Of a stretch of DNA of 64,000 nt, positions 43,406 to 53,618 are shown piece by piece. The notes beneath the pieces are model-generated. The model was given only the letters and a program-made list of their open reading frames with translations, was not told the origin of the DNA and made no database searches. The stretch's first letter is position 1, and each line of letters opens with the position of its first letter. The stretch comes from Lunularia cruciata (lineage: Eukaryota > Streptophyta > Marchantiopsida > Lunulariales > Lunulariaceae), in assembly GCA_948567375.1 (NCBI GenBank), contig OX419758.1, positions 50,721,001 through 50,785,000 of the forward strand. Reading direction: 5' to 3'. The position numbers and the translations under genes are program-made.

Positions 43406-43609
43406 AATGCTACGAGGTGGACGTTGAAGACAAAGATCCATATGACCTCACCTCGGGTGAGCCGGACTTGGAGGAAGGAGGATTGATGGCAGCTCGCCTT
43501 GGATTAAGCCAAGCAAGCCATGTTGAAGGAGTCATCAACCCCAATGACTGTCAAGATGTTGTCTCGATTGAAGGAAACTTCTGAAAATTTCAAAGATAGT
43601 CACTTTAGA

Positions 43610-45000
43610 GGAGTTGGCAAGATACACTGCCTTGTTTATAGAATTCCAGGATGTATTTGCATGGTCTATTGAGTAAATGCACAATATTCCACAAGAATTT
43701 GGAGACCACCAGATTGATCTGGTTGAAGGTGTAGTTCTGGTTTGGCAAAGACAATACCGTTTGAACCCAAAGTACTCCCTCTTGGTGAAAGACAAAAGCA
43801 AAAAGTACTTAGGGGCCGGAATAATCTTTCTTGTCTTAAGCAGTGAATGGGTTTCACCTATTGTCATTGTCCCAAAGAAGAAAATGGGGAAGATCTGAGT
43901 GTGCCAAGATTTCCGCAAGTTGAATGCAGTCACAAGGAAGGATCATCATCCCTTGCCTTTTACCAATACCATTTTGGACCAAGTAGCTGGTCCCCCTTGT
44001 TATAGTTTTCTTGATGGATGTTCAGGATACAATCAAGTATCCATCCGAGAAGAGGACAAGGATAAAACCACATTCACAACTGATTGGGGCACATTTTCTT
44101 ATAATAAAGTGCCCTTTTGGGTTGTGTAATGCTCATGCTACTTTCCTACGGATGATGAATTCAATCTTCAAAGATTTCCAATGTAAATTTGTGGAAGTCT
44201 TCATTGATGATTTTTGTGTGTTTGGGCAAAGAGATGTACATTTGGATTACCTTCGCCAAACTTTCAAAAGGTATCATTTTGCCGGTTTGTCATTACACCC
44301 AAAGAAATGCTTCTTCACAATGAATGAAGGAATTCTTTTGGGGCATTGGGTGTCAAGCCGAGGTATTGAAGTTGATGTCAAGAAGGTCAAAATCATCTTA
44401 GCTTTGGAATTGCCAAAGAACATCCGGGAGCTGAGAGCCTTCTTGGGATACGTCAGATACTACAGACGCTTTGTTTCAAACTATGTGGTGCTTGCTACAC
44501 CCCTTACAAAACTTATGAAGAAATCCGAAGACTTCTCGTGGGAAGCAAATCAAGAAGAATCTTTCTAGGTATTGAAGAAGAAACTGGTTGAAGCACCAAT
44601 CATGAGGGCCCCAGATTGGGACGTCCTTTTTCATGTATATGTGGACACTTTGTCCATGGCGATCGGAGTTGTCTTAAGTCAAAAGGACAAGAAGAAGAAG
44701 GACTACCCGGTTTATTATGCCAGCTGACAACTTGTAGTTTCCAAAAAGAATTATTTGAAGATTGGAAGAGAAGCACTTGGAATGGTGTATGCCTACAAGA
44801 AATTTTGCCACTACTTGCTGGGATACGAGTTTGTCTTCTATGTTGACCATTACGCATTGCAACATTTGGTCAAGAAGGCAGATTTGTCCAGGCAAATTGC
44901 AAGATGGATATTGTTGTTACAAGAATTCACATATACTGTACAAGTAAGGTATGGAGCTTTGCATTCAAATGCGGACTTCCTGTCCAGGTTAGAAACTCAA
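43610..45000 (+). pseudogene. X1 reverse transcriptase and RNase H (broken)
   Basis: RNA- and DNA-dependent polymerase plus RNase H. RT blocks in order: SSEWVSPIVIVPKKKMGK, VCQDFRKLNAVTRKDHHPLP, FLDGCSGYNQVSIREEDK (motif A Asp), KTTFTTDWGTFSYNKV; then, after a one-base shift near 44113, FGLCNAHATFLRMMNSIF and VEVFIDDFCVFG (catalytic DD, 44196-44225), LHPKKCFF and LRAFLGYVRYYRRFV. RNase H has HVYVDTLSMAIG, IGREALGMVYAYKKF and YVDHYALQHLV, and ends LHSNADFLSRL. Only a few stops, so this is the best-preserved polymerase in the window. Confidence 0.92.
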
Positions 45001-46350
45001 GATCAGAAATGGGAAATTGACGATCAGTTCCCCGATGAAGAGTTATATCAATTAACAGCAATGCAAAGTACAAGGTATGCAGCCAAATATCATTATCTAC
45101 ATACTCTCCATTGTCTTGAAGGGCTAGACCCGGAGCAGAGGGCAGTATTTCTCAGGAAATTGGGGCCGTATCAGCTAAAACACAACATTTTTTTCAAGAT
45201 GGGCAAAGACAAAGTACTTTGGCAATGCTTGGAGTCATACGAAGTCAGAGGCGTAATCAAGTCTTTACACTCCAAAGCATCAGGAGGACACTATGCTCTA
45301 AAGAATACTGTAAAGAAGATTCTTTCCATGGGGTACTGGTTGCCTACAATGTACAAAGACACGTATGCCCATATCTGAAGCTATGATGCTTGTCATAGAA
45401 CGGAGAAGCCGACGGCTACTTCTCAATGGCCTTTGAGACCAATTTTACCCTTGGCCCCATTTGAGGAATGGGGAATTGATTTTGTGAGTCCCATTCAACC
45501 AGTGACCCAAGTCACATGGAAGAGATACATTTTGGTTTGCACTGACTATGCTTCCAAGATGGTCAAAGCTGAAGCAACTCGTAGAGATGATGCATAGACT
45601 GTGGCAGAATTTTTCTTTTGAAACATTATCTCCCAATACGGATGTCCTCTAGAATTGGTCATTGACAGAGGGATACATTTTTTGAACTTTGTAATATAGG
45701 CATTAACAAAATACTTCCAGATTAAACATTGGAAGATGACTCCTTATAACCCAAAAGCAAATGGCTTAACAAAAAAGGTGAATGGGTTACTTTGAAAATT
45801 TTTGAATAAGGTGATTGTCAATTATGCCTATGATTAGGATACAAATTACCAGCCGCGTTGTGGGCATATCAAAAGACAGAAAAGATCACAACCAAACAAA
45901 ATCCATACTTCTTGACATAAGGCTTGCATCCCATACTACTAGTTGAATTTGAAGTACCGACATATCGGATTCTTTGCGAAGAACAATTGTCGGAGGAAGA
46001 AAGCCAAGATCTTTGGATCCATCACCTGATGTGGTTAGAAGAGAAAAGAGATGATGCAATGCAAACCACGAAAGAAGTACAAGAGCAAAGGAAAGTCAGG
46101 CACGATAAGCATATCAAGCCTAGGACTATTTGCAAAGGAGATTGGTTTTGTTATACGACAATTGCCAAATATTTTTTTTGGGCAAGCTGCATTTGAGATT
46201 GATGGGGCCTTATTGAGTCCTTCATCTTTATGAAAATGGGTCCATTCAACTTGCAGACTTGGAGGGCAATCCTTTTGCCACTCGAGTAAACGGGTGGAGA
46301 GTTCGGGGATATTGGACCATAGACTCGGAAGTCCCTAAGACACCCAAAGT
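45001..46350 (+). pseudogene. X1 integrase (broken, catalytic Glu replaced)
   Basis: Integrase joins the element's cDNA to the host chromosome. The finger region gives LHSKASGGHYALKNTVKKIL and, after a stop, SYDACHRTEKP. The core has EWGIDFVSPIQPV (Asp 1) and LELVIDRGIHFLNF (Asp 2, near 45660). The residue at Asp2 + 36 reads NGLTKKVNG, Lys where Glu is required. The C-terminal part has FEVPTYRILCEEQLSEEESQ, LEEKRDDAMQTTKEVQEQRK (45924-46196) and, in another frame, NGSIQLADLEGNPFATRVNG. Stops at 45378 and 45596 and a frameshift near 46180 also break it. Confidence 0.9.
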
Positions 46351-46375
46351 CTATGTTTGCAGGGACACTCACATT

Positions 46376-46387
46376 AGAGGGAGGGAG
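46376..46387 (+). other. polypurine tract of X1
   Basis: AGAGGGAGGGAG, two bases before the 3' LTR start TGTAGTACCC. It primes plus-strand synthesis. X2 has GAGAGGGGAGG at the same place. Confidence 0.88.
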
Positions 46388-46389
46388 TA

Positions 46390-49300
46390 TGTAGTACCCA
46401 CATTTTTTTCTCAATTTGGAAGAAGAACTGTATAGAGAAGTTGAATTGCGCTTGTATGGCCAAAGAAGGCAAAGAAAAGTGTCCTTGAGATGAAACCCGA
46501 GGTACGTGACTTTGGGTCATAAGGCAAGGTACTCAGAATTGCCATGTCAGCATACAACCAAAAGTAAGGTGTCTTTGTATCATGGTGCTCAACCTGAGGC
46601 GAGGATAGTGTAACAAATTTTCATGGGGGCCGAGACATTCAAGAAAGGACTGTTCAAAACCGGCGGTTATACACGTGAAGGACACTTGATAGTGACAGGA
46701 GCATGAAGAGGTGTGATTTCTTGGTAGAAACTCAAATTGAAGAAGACAAAGAAGGCCTGACTCTATAAAAATCGCGCTAAAGACAAAGCGATGACAAGCA
46801 ATTTTCCATCACTGTTAAGAAGTTGTCCTGTAGGAGACCATGGGAAGGGAAGTAGAGTCAAAGACACGTAGGTGTGTCAAGAAGAAATTGAGAGAGGTAA
46901 TCCGGGAATCAGTAGGAAGAATAGTCTCCAACCTAGAGTGGAAGAGAGAAAGATGGTAGGGGGGAAGAAGAACTCTGAATTTGTAGTAAGAAATCATGCA
47001 ATTTGGACATTAGATGTGATCGCAAGAATTGAGGTCTTGAGTAGGCTTTGGATCACATTCTTGGCATAGAATTGTAATGTTAGCTTTCCAAGGTTCATGA
47101 CTGAGACCATCGAGAGTAAGTGTCTCAATGGCCTTGAGGAGGAAGGGAAGAGAGGAAATCCGGCTTGATGGATAGAGTTGGATTGGAGGTTAGAACTCGG
47201 GAGAGAAGCAAGCATGGAGCATGGTGTCACGTTTTTGGGGAAGAGGGAAGTAGCCAAAGAAACCCAAGAAGTGAGAGATGCCTTCTTTTTGAAGCGCACA
47301 AAGAATGGTTACAAAGTAGAGAGCAACAAGGATCTTGTCAAGAGAGGGATTGTGAGTGCTCTAATGGCAATCTTGAAGCAAGAGAGAACAACTTATGTGA
47401 TGAAGCACCAAGCGGTGTTCATCCATAAGATGTTTGTAGGAGAGCCAATTAACTGGGCAAAGTGTCTTCATGGGAGGACGAGACAGATGGTGTGGAATTT
47501 GCGGGACAAGTTGCCTCTACATTACATTGTGCCGTTTGCAGCCCATTTCTATCTGGGGCTGAACTTGCTCAATGTGGCGGAGCATAATAAGATGGTGTCG
47601 CATTTCCATCCCGACTTAAGAAGAGATGTTGATGCGGAGGAGCAGCAATACATTCTTCAGATCAGGAGCAGTGATGTGGAGATGTGCAAATGGAGCAGAG
47701 TGTGCAATTGGAAGTAAGTACTCCAAAGTCAAAGAAGAGGAGTCGACAAGGAGAAGAAGAAGTAGAGGAAGTGAGACCTTGGAAGGCTAGAAGGGTAAAC
47801 CCAAGGAAAAAAAAGGTGTAAGTCGTGTCATTGGACAAAGAATCAGAAGCAAAGATGAGTGCAAGTCCAAAGATTCAGGGAGGGAGGAAGAACCCAAGTT
47901 TACACTTCAGAGTGGAGACACGAGTAGTGATAGCAATGATGGAATGGAGATGAAATTGGTACTCAAAGAAGAGGAAGCAAAGATGGAGATGGAGTAGAAA
48001 AGTAACTCAAAACTGGAAGACAAAGCTCTTGAGCAAGAGGAGAAGAGAGTTACAATTTAGAGAGGAGTTTGTTCTAGACAGAAGGCGGAGTATGAGGTAG
48101 GGCCAAGTAAGGTAAGAGAAGAGGAGGATGCAATTTTGGAGAGCAAAGAATCCATACCCATAAAGCGACTACGGCTTAGAAGGTGAGTGCCGAGTGAGGA
48201 AGAGGTGAAGTAGGAGATAAGGCCACAAGTCAAGGTAACTCTAAGTGAAGGAGTAGAGTGTTTGCGGGAGGTTGTGTGCCCGTTGTTAGCCCGTTGTTAC
48301 TGAAGTTAGAGCACTGGAAGAAGGAGATGCAGTAAAAGTGTCCGGAGGTGAAAATTGTGTTGCAAGTGTTAGTTCAATTAGAAGAAGAGAACTCGGAATT
48401 AAAGAAGAGTATAATCCAAGGTGAGGAGGAAAAGGAAATACTACGAGTAGATGTAGTTGTACAGAATCAAGTGATTGAGAATTTGAAGAGAGAAGTGACA
48501 AATAGAGAGGAACTCATAGAATAGAGTGACATAGCAAGGGAAAGACAAGTAGCTGAGTATGAAATCTTGAAGTAGTAATTTGCTGATTCAAGATTAGAAA
48601 TTATCCATGCTATAGCAAGAGTAGCAGAGAAAGAGCAAGAGCTTGATAGGGTGATGAAGAGTGTAGAAGAGAAGAAGCAGCTCTGGCAAAGAGAGTTCAT
48701 AGTGAGATATAGAGAGGAAGAAAGGTTGAGAGAGTTACTTCGCAATCAGGAGGAGAAGATTGTGCAAAAGGAGAAGGAGAAGGAAATTGTGAAAGCCGAG
48801 TTCAAAGCAAAATTGGCAATGTATAGAGAAGATCAGCTTGTAGATTGAGAACAAGAGAGGAAAATGAGATTGGAGCCATTGAGAGAGATTGTGATCAAGA
48901 TGAACGCAATGCTAAGTACAAAGGCAAGCGTGCATATTGAAGAAACAAGATTGCCTGAGTTGAAGTTGTTGGTGCAAGAGAAGGAGGAGAAATGCAAAGG
49001 ATAAAGATTTGAACATGTTGTTGATCAGTCTCAAAACTTGTGTAGATAGGAAGATATTGGAGGTAGAAGACAATATCACAATTAGATTAGATTTAGTTAA
49101 GTTAGAGATAGATAAACTTTGGAAGGATGTAAGAGCAAAACCCAAAGTAGATAACATAGGAATGTAGATGTCTTTGGAGTTACCATCAGAGGTTTTGGAG
49201 AAGAGAGGGTTGGGAGATAAGGATTTAGAAGGATTATTTGCTAGTGTAATTATAGATCAAAGTGAAGAAGTAGTTGAATTGGTAGAGGAGTTAGGAGTTA

Positions 49301-50170
49301 TGAAACCCAAGGATAGAGTAGTAGTGAGTGAAGTTACTTCAGGATTGGGTTTGGAAGCCAAGGAAGAAGTAGACATCGGATTGGATTAGTAACAGATTTG
49401 AGATTTGAAGAGGTAGATATGAAGAGGTGCATTGTAAGTTTGGATCTACAGGTCAAAAGAGTTGTTAGGAAACGGTATAGTTGTTAGAATTGTCATTTGC
49501 TTCACTATTTAAGAGAGGCATTTGCAGTCTAATGTTGTTCAGTGCTCATAATTTATGAGAATAGATAAAGCAAAGTGATGTGAAGTAGTGCTCGTCGTTT
49601 GAGCTTGATTCCAAGTATCAACGTTGTGCTTGTGTTTGTGAGTGTGTGGAGAAATTTGAAGTGCAAATCAATGTGCTTTTTGGATGTTGGATTCCGCAGC
49701 CTTGATCTTCATTTTGTGTGTTTGATCTTGAGTGAAGTGCAATCAGAGCAATGCCTTGACAGATCTAAGAGGAATTGTAGTGTTGGTAGTATTCTGCATT
49801 TGTGAGTGCAACATAGAGTTGATGTGAAGCAATTTTGATCAAGGAATTTGTGCCTTCAGTGGAGGGGTGGAACACAATTCTGAGGCAAAGTCTTTTTGCA
49901 ATGAAGTGGAATTTTTGGGAGAGCTTGAATCATCACAATCAAGATTGTTTGGAAAGATTCGATGGAGTTGTGATTAAAGTGTTAATTTGTGACAAGATTG
50001 CAAATGAGTGCTTGTTACTCTCTTCTAGGTGTAGTTTCTACCTGAGAGACTCAAGAAGCGCTACATGTTACTATTTGACTTTTTATTTTGACATTTCTGA
50101 CCAGTTTCTCTACGGGAACAAACTTTACTTACCTGATTACCACAAAAGTGATATTTGCTAGGTTGTCACA
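46390..50170 (+). repeat. L6: 3' LTR of X1 (3,781 bp)
   Basis: TGTAGTACCC...GCTAGGTTGTCACA, followed by the target duplication AAAAC (50171-50175). Same layout as the 5' LTR: TATA-like box 1 at 46764, ORF-L 46791-49389, TATA-like box 2 at 49506-49513. A short duplication (gcccgttgttag) at about 48278-48300 is private to this copy. Confidence 0.95.
46791..49389 (+). pseudogene. ORF-L copy in X1 3' LTR (broken)
   Basis: Holds the longest uninterrupted piece of the conserved domain, 179 codons at 47178-47717: LDWRLELGREASMEHGVTFL, DLVKRGIVSALMAILKQERT, PINWAKCLHGRTRQMVWNLR, LNVAEHNKMVSHFHPDLRRD and EEQQYILQIRSSD. A small deletion then shifts the frame. The coiled-coil part is open at 48651-48848 (EEKKQLWQREFIVRYREEER). 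The last piece, 49168-49389, is identical in protein to that of the 5' LTR, including a preceding TAG (49165) where L1 and L4 have CAG. It ends DIGLD, TAG. Confidence 0.72.
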
Positions 50171-50175
50171 AAAAC

Positions 50176-50695
50176 CACCAAAAAGATTAAAACCAAGTAA
50201 ACTCCATATTTCTTGATATATGGATTACATACCATGGATTACATATCTTTTGAATTTGAAGTTCCATCATATCATAGCCTTTGCAAAGAATGATTTTTAG
50301 AGGAAGAAAGTCAAGATCTTTGAATCCATCAATTGATATGGTTAGAAGAGAAAAGAGATGATGCAATGCAAACCACAAAGGAGACAAAAGAACAGCAAAA
50401 AGTCAGATATGATAATCAAATCAAACCTCTTGCTATTTAAGAGGGAGATTTGGTGTTGTTGTATGACAATTGCCAAATATTTTTCTAGGCAAGCTGCACT
50501 TAAGGTGGATGGGGCCATACCAGGTAATACATCTTTATGACAATAACTCTCTTCAATTTGCAGACCTAGAAGGAAATCCATTTGCCACTTGTGTGAATGG
50601 GTGAAGGGTTAGAAAGTATTGGACTATAGACTCATACATGTAAAAAAGAGAGGAGTTGATGTTTACGGGGACGCTCACAGTTGAGAGGGGAGGCA
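50176..50695 (+). pseudogene. X2 pol part 3: integrase C-terminal end
   Basis: Resumes X2 after X1 with TKKIKTK, a stop, TPYFLIYGLH, then FEFEVPSYHSLCKE and WLEEKRDDAMQTTKETKEQQ, matching X1 45880-46300. A polypurine tract GAGAGGGGAGG at 50683-50693 ends it. Confidence 0.85.
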
Positions 50696-52045
50696 TGTGA
50701 TACCCAAATTTTTTGTTTTTGATGAGTTTTAAAGAAGAAGTGTATTATTGAAGCCAAATTATTGCCTAATAGAGAAGAAAAGAGAAAAATTCTTGTGTTT
50801 AAAATGGACCCAGAGTTGATTTTGGGTTTGAGGATAAAAGACTCGGGTCAGACGTACGAGGTGGTAGACCCAAAGTAAGTTAAGTTTGCATTGGGATGAT
50901 CAACCCCACCTGAAGAAATTGTAACAACTTTTCCTTAGGCCTAGCAATTCAAGAAAGTATGGGTAAAGAAAATGGCTACTTCTGAGGGATGAAAGTGGAG
51001 AGTGACAAAAAATGACACAAAATTTGTGTATCAATTGGAGATTGACCTAAGAATGACCACATGGGATACTATAAGATTGAGAATTTGTTGAGAAAGTTCT
51101 GAAATACCAAGATGATATCCTATGCCTCTCAATAGTTGTCATGAAGGAGTTAGAATCTTAGGCCTAGGAGAAGGTTTGATCTTTCAAAGACCAAGAATTA
51201 GAAAACACACGATGTTGGTGAAGGGTAGTAGGAAGAGTTCCTCACTTGCGGTGAGGAATCTCACAATTTGGAGATTAGTGTAATGGCAAGGATTGAAGTC
51301 CTAAGTAGACTTTGGTTTACCTTTTTGGCTTGGAATTGGAACCTAAGTTTTCCATGTTTCATGGCAGACATAACTATCAATAATTGTGAAGTTGGTCCCA
51401 AGACAAAAAGGAAGAGAGGAAATCTGGCATGATGCACTAAGTTGGATTGGAGATTAGTCTTTGGGAGAGAAGCAAGAGATATAGGAGGAGTCACCTTCTA
51501 TTTGAAGTGTGATTCATTGGAAGAGACAATGGAGATGAGAAATTCTTTCAATGCTCCTCGCACAAAAAATGGATACAAAGTGGATAGTTACAAAGATCCA
51601 AAAATGCAAAGTATTTTTGGGGCTCTTATGGCAATGTTTAAGCCTGAGAAAATCACTTACGTAATACAGAAGTAGGCGGTATTCTTTCACTAGGTAGTTT
51701 GTAGGTGAGAATATGAATTGGGCAAAGTGCTTCCATTGGAGAGTAGGGAAGATGATTGGAAATTGGAGGATAAACCTACCACCTCACTACTTCATGCCAT
51801 TTTTAGGCCACTTCTATTTGGGATTGAATCTTCTTAGCTTGGAGGAGAAGGAGAAGATGGTGTTGTACTTCCACTCCAACTTATGTCAAGATGGTGCTGA
51901 TGCAGATGTGCAATATTACAAGAGATAGATCCGAGGAGGTGATGAACACTTTGCCAAGATTGGGTAGGAGAAAGTAGTGTCAATAACTATCTTGAGGCCA
52001 AGTAAGCAAGGTAGACTTCAGGAAGCAATATTGCCAATTCAGCCC
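50696..52045 (+). repeat. L7: 3' LTR of X2, truncated
   Basis: Begins TGTGATACCC just after the X2 polypurine tract. It has an ACTATAAG box near 51069 and the ORF-L N-terminal part, and stops abruptly at 52045 where the inverted LTR L8 starts. It resembles L2 (second subfamily: gatcttt(caa)agaccaagaat, cctatgcctctcaatag), so X2 itself belongs to that subfamily. Confidence 0.85.
51270..52045 (+). pseudogene. ORF-L N-terminal part in L7 (truncated)
   Basis: Second-subfamily version of the conserved domain: RIEVLSRLWFTFLAWNWNLS, FPCFMADITI, LDWRLVFGREARDIGGVTFY (51442-51675), NAPRTKNGYKVDSYKDPKMQ, then (51713-51928) MNWAKCFHWRVGKMIGNW, PHYFMPFLGHFYLGLNLLSL and YFHSNLCQDG. The coiled-coil tail is lost at the L8 joint. 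Confidence 0.68.
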
Positions 52046-52102
52046 TATAACAACCCAGCAAATATCACTTTTGCAATAATCAAAGAAGTAAAGGTTGTTC
52101 CT

Positions 52103-52236
52103 ATAGAGATACAAGTCAAAATTAGTTAAATACAAAGTCAAATAGTAACAAGCAATTCTTCTTGGTTTCATAGAGATACAAGTCAGAATTAGTCAAATAC
52201 AAAGTCAAATAGTAACAAGCAGTTCTTCTTGGTTGC
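52103..52236 (-). repeat. 67-bp tandem duplication in L8
   Basis: atagagatacaagtca... at 52103-52169 is repeated at 52170-52236 with three or four differences. It is absent from other X LTRs. Confidence 0.9.
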
Positions 52237-52549
52237 ATCTTTAATCATTCAGGTAGAAACATCATGCAAAAGAGAGTAACAAGCACTAGATCACAATCTT
52301 GTTACAATAATTTGTCACCCATAATCACAAATCTGTCAAATCTTTCCAAACAATCTTGATTGTGATGATTCAATCCATCCTAAAAATGGCTACTTTGTTG
52401 TAGAATAGCTTTGCCTCAAAATTGTCTTCCACGCTTCCACTAAAGGCACCACTTCCTCAATCAAAATTGCTTCATATCAACCTTGCACGACCTTGTGCTA
52501 CACTCACAAATGCAAAATACTACCAACACTACAATTCTTCTCAGATCTA

Positions 52550-53240
52550 TGAGCCGGCCTGTCTCTCACTTAGGATGGACCTCTAATGGCTATTATGGTA
52601 GCACACTATGGACTTAGAAGGCAAGGAACCCCAACTCCATCATACTCTTCCAAGGCTAACACTCCAAGACTCAAGACATTACTCACTACAAAACTCAATG
52701 AGAGAGAGATAGTTGCAAATGATACAATGATGAGTACTTCCTAACCCCTTGTTTATATAATTGTGAAATAGTTATGCACCAAAGCTACTAATTACTGGAG
52801 TAACTCAAGTTACTAGGCTAAAAGTCAAGTAAAGTCAAAAAGTATAAAGGAATATCCATCCACATGGGCATATTCCACTAAGCATGTGATCTTATCTTGA
52901 CCCCAACCACTAAGTCAAGGAGTCCTTCACATAGGCTATCCTTGGACTATAGAAGAATCCAAAACAAAAAGGCTTTTGGGTTCAAGAGTTCTCAACTCTT
53001 TCTTCAAAGCCAAACACATAGGAATAATACCAAGTTAACATGCTAGAATCCAAAATAGTGGTACTCATCTTTTCCACTTCCTCTAAAGTAAGGTCCCCTT
53101 TGTCTTAGCTATGACTAAATTTAGTTAATGATGACTAATGTAGAACCATCCTTTATCTATATATAAATAATATCTCTCAAGTACTTGTAATACCAAGCTA
53201 AATATCACAATACCATACATATGCACAAATGGGTGTTACA
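52550..53240 (-). mobile_element. solo LTR of family G inserted in L8
   Basis: 691 bp with ends TGTAACACCC (53240) and GGCCGGCTCA (52550). Flanks are ATCTA (52545-52549) and, after one extra T, ATCTA (53242-53246), a likely 5-bp target duplication. Other X LTRs show the uninterrupted sequence (rc of gatagatct(a)agagg). A TATA-like stretch (rc tatatataa...) lies about 75 bp inside the start. Confidence 0.92.
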
Positions 53241-53618
53241 TATCTATCAAGGCATTGCTTTGATTGCAGTTAACTTAGGATCCAAAACATAGAATGAAGA
53301 TCAAGGCTATGGAATCCAACATCCCACAAGCACACTGATTTTCATTTCAAAATTCCCTCAACACTCACAAGCACACACACAAAATTGATACTTGAAATTA
53401 AGCTCAAGCAATGAGCACTAAACTCAACACTTTGCTTTATCTATTCTCAAGATTATGAACACTAAACAACATTTTACTATGAAGGCCTCCTTTAAATAGG
53501 CTAAACTCTTGGTAGTTAGCTAACTCACTAAACTATTTCTTTATTACTTTACCAACCTGCAGATCTAAAATGACAATGCATCTTTTCATATCTGCCTCCT
53601 CCTATCTCAAAATTGGTC

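Larger units (their letters stand above)
36442..50170 (+). mobile_element. X1: complete Ty3/gypsy element of family X with 3.8-kb LTRs
   Basis: 13,729 bp: 5' LTR 36442-40231, primer site 40239-40256, gag, protease, RT, RNase H, integrase, polypurine tract 46376-46387 and 3' LTR 46390-50170. The perfect 5-bp target duplication AAAAC (36437-36441 and 50171-50175) shows a standard integration into the integrase of the older X2. The gene order protease-RT-RNase H-integrase makes it Ty3/gypsy. The primer site looks like that of Tat/Athila-type plant elements, though the exact lineage is not proven. All genes carry stops or frameshifts. Confidence 0.95.
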
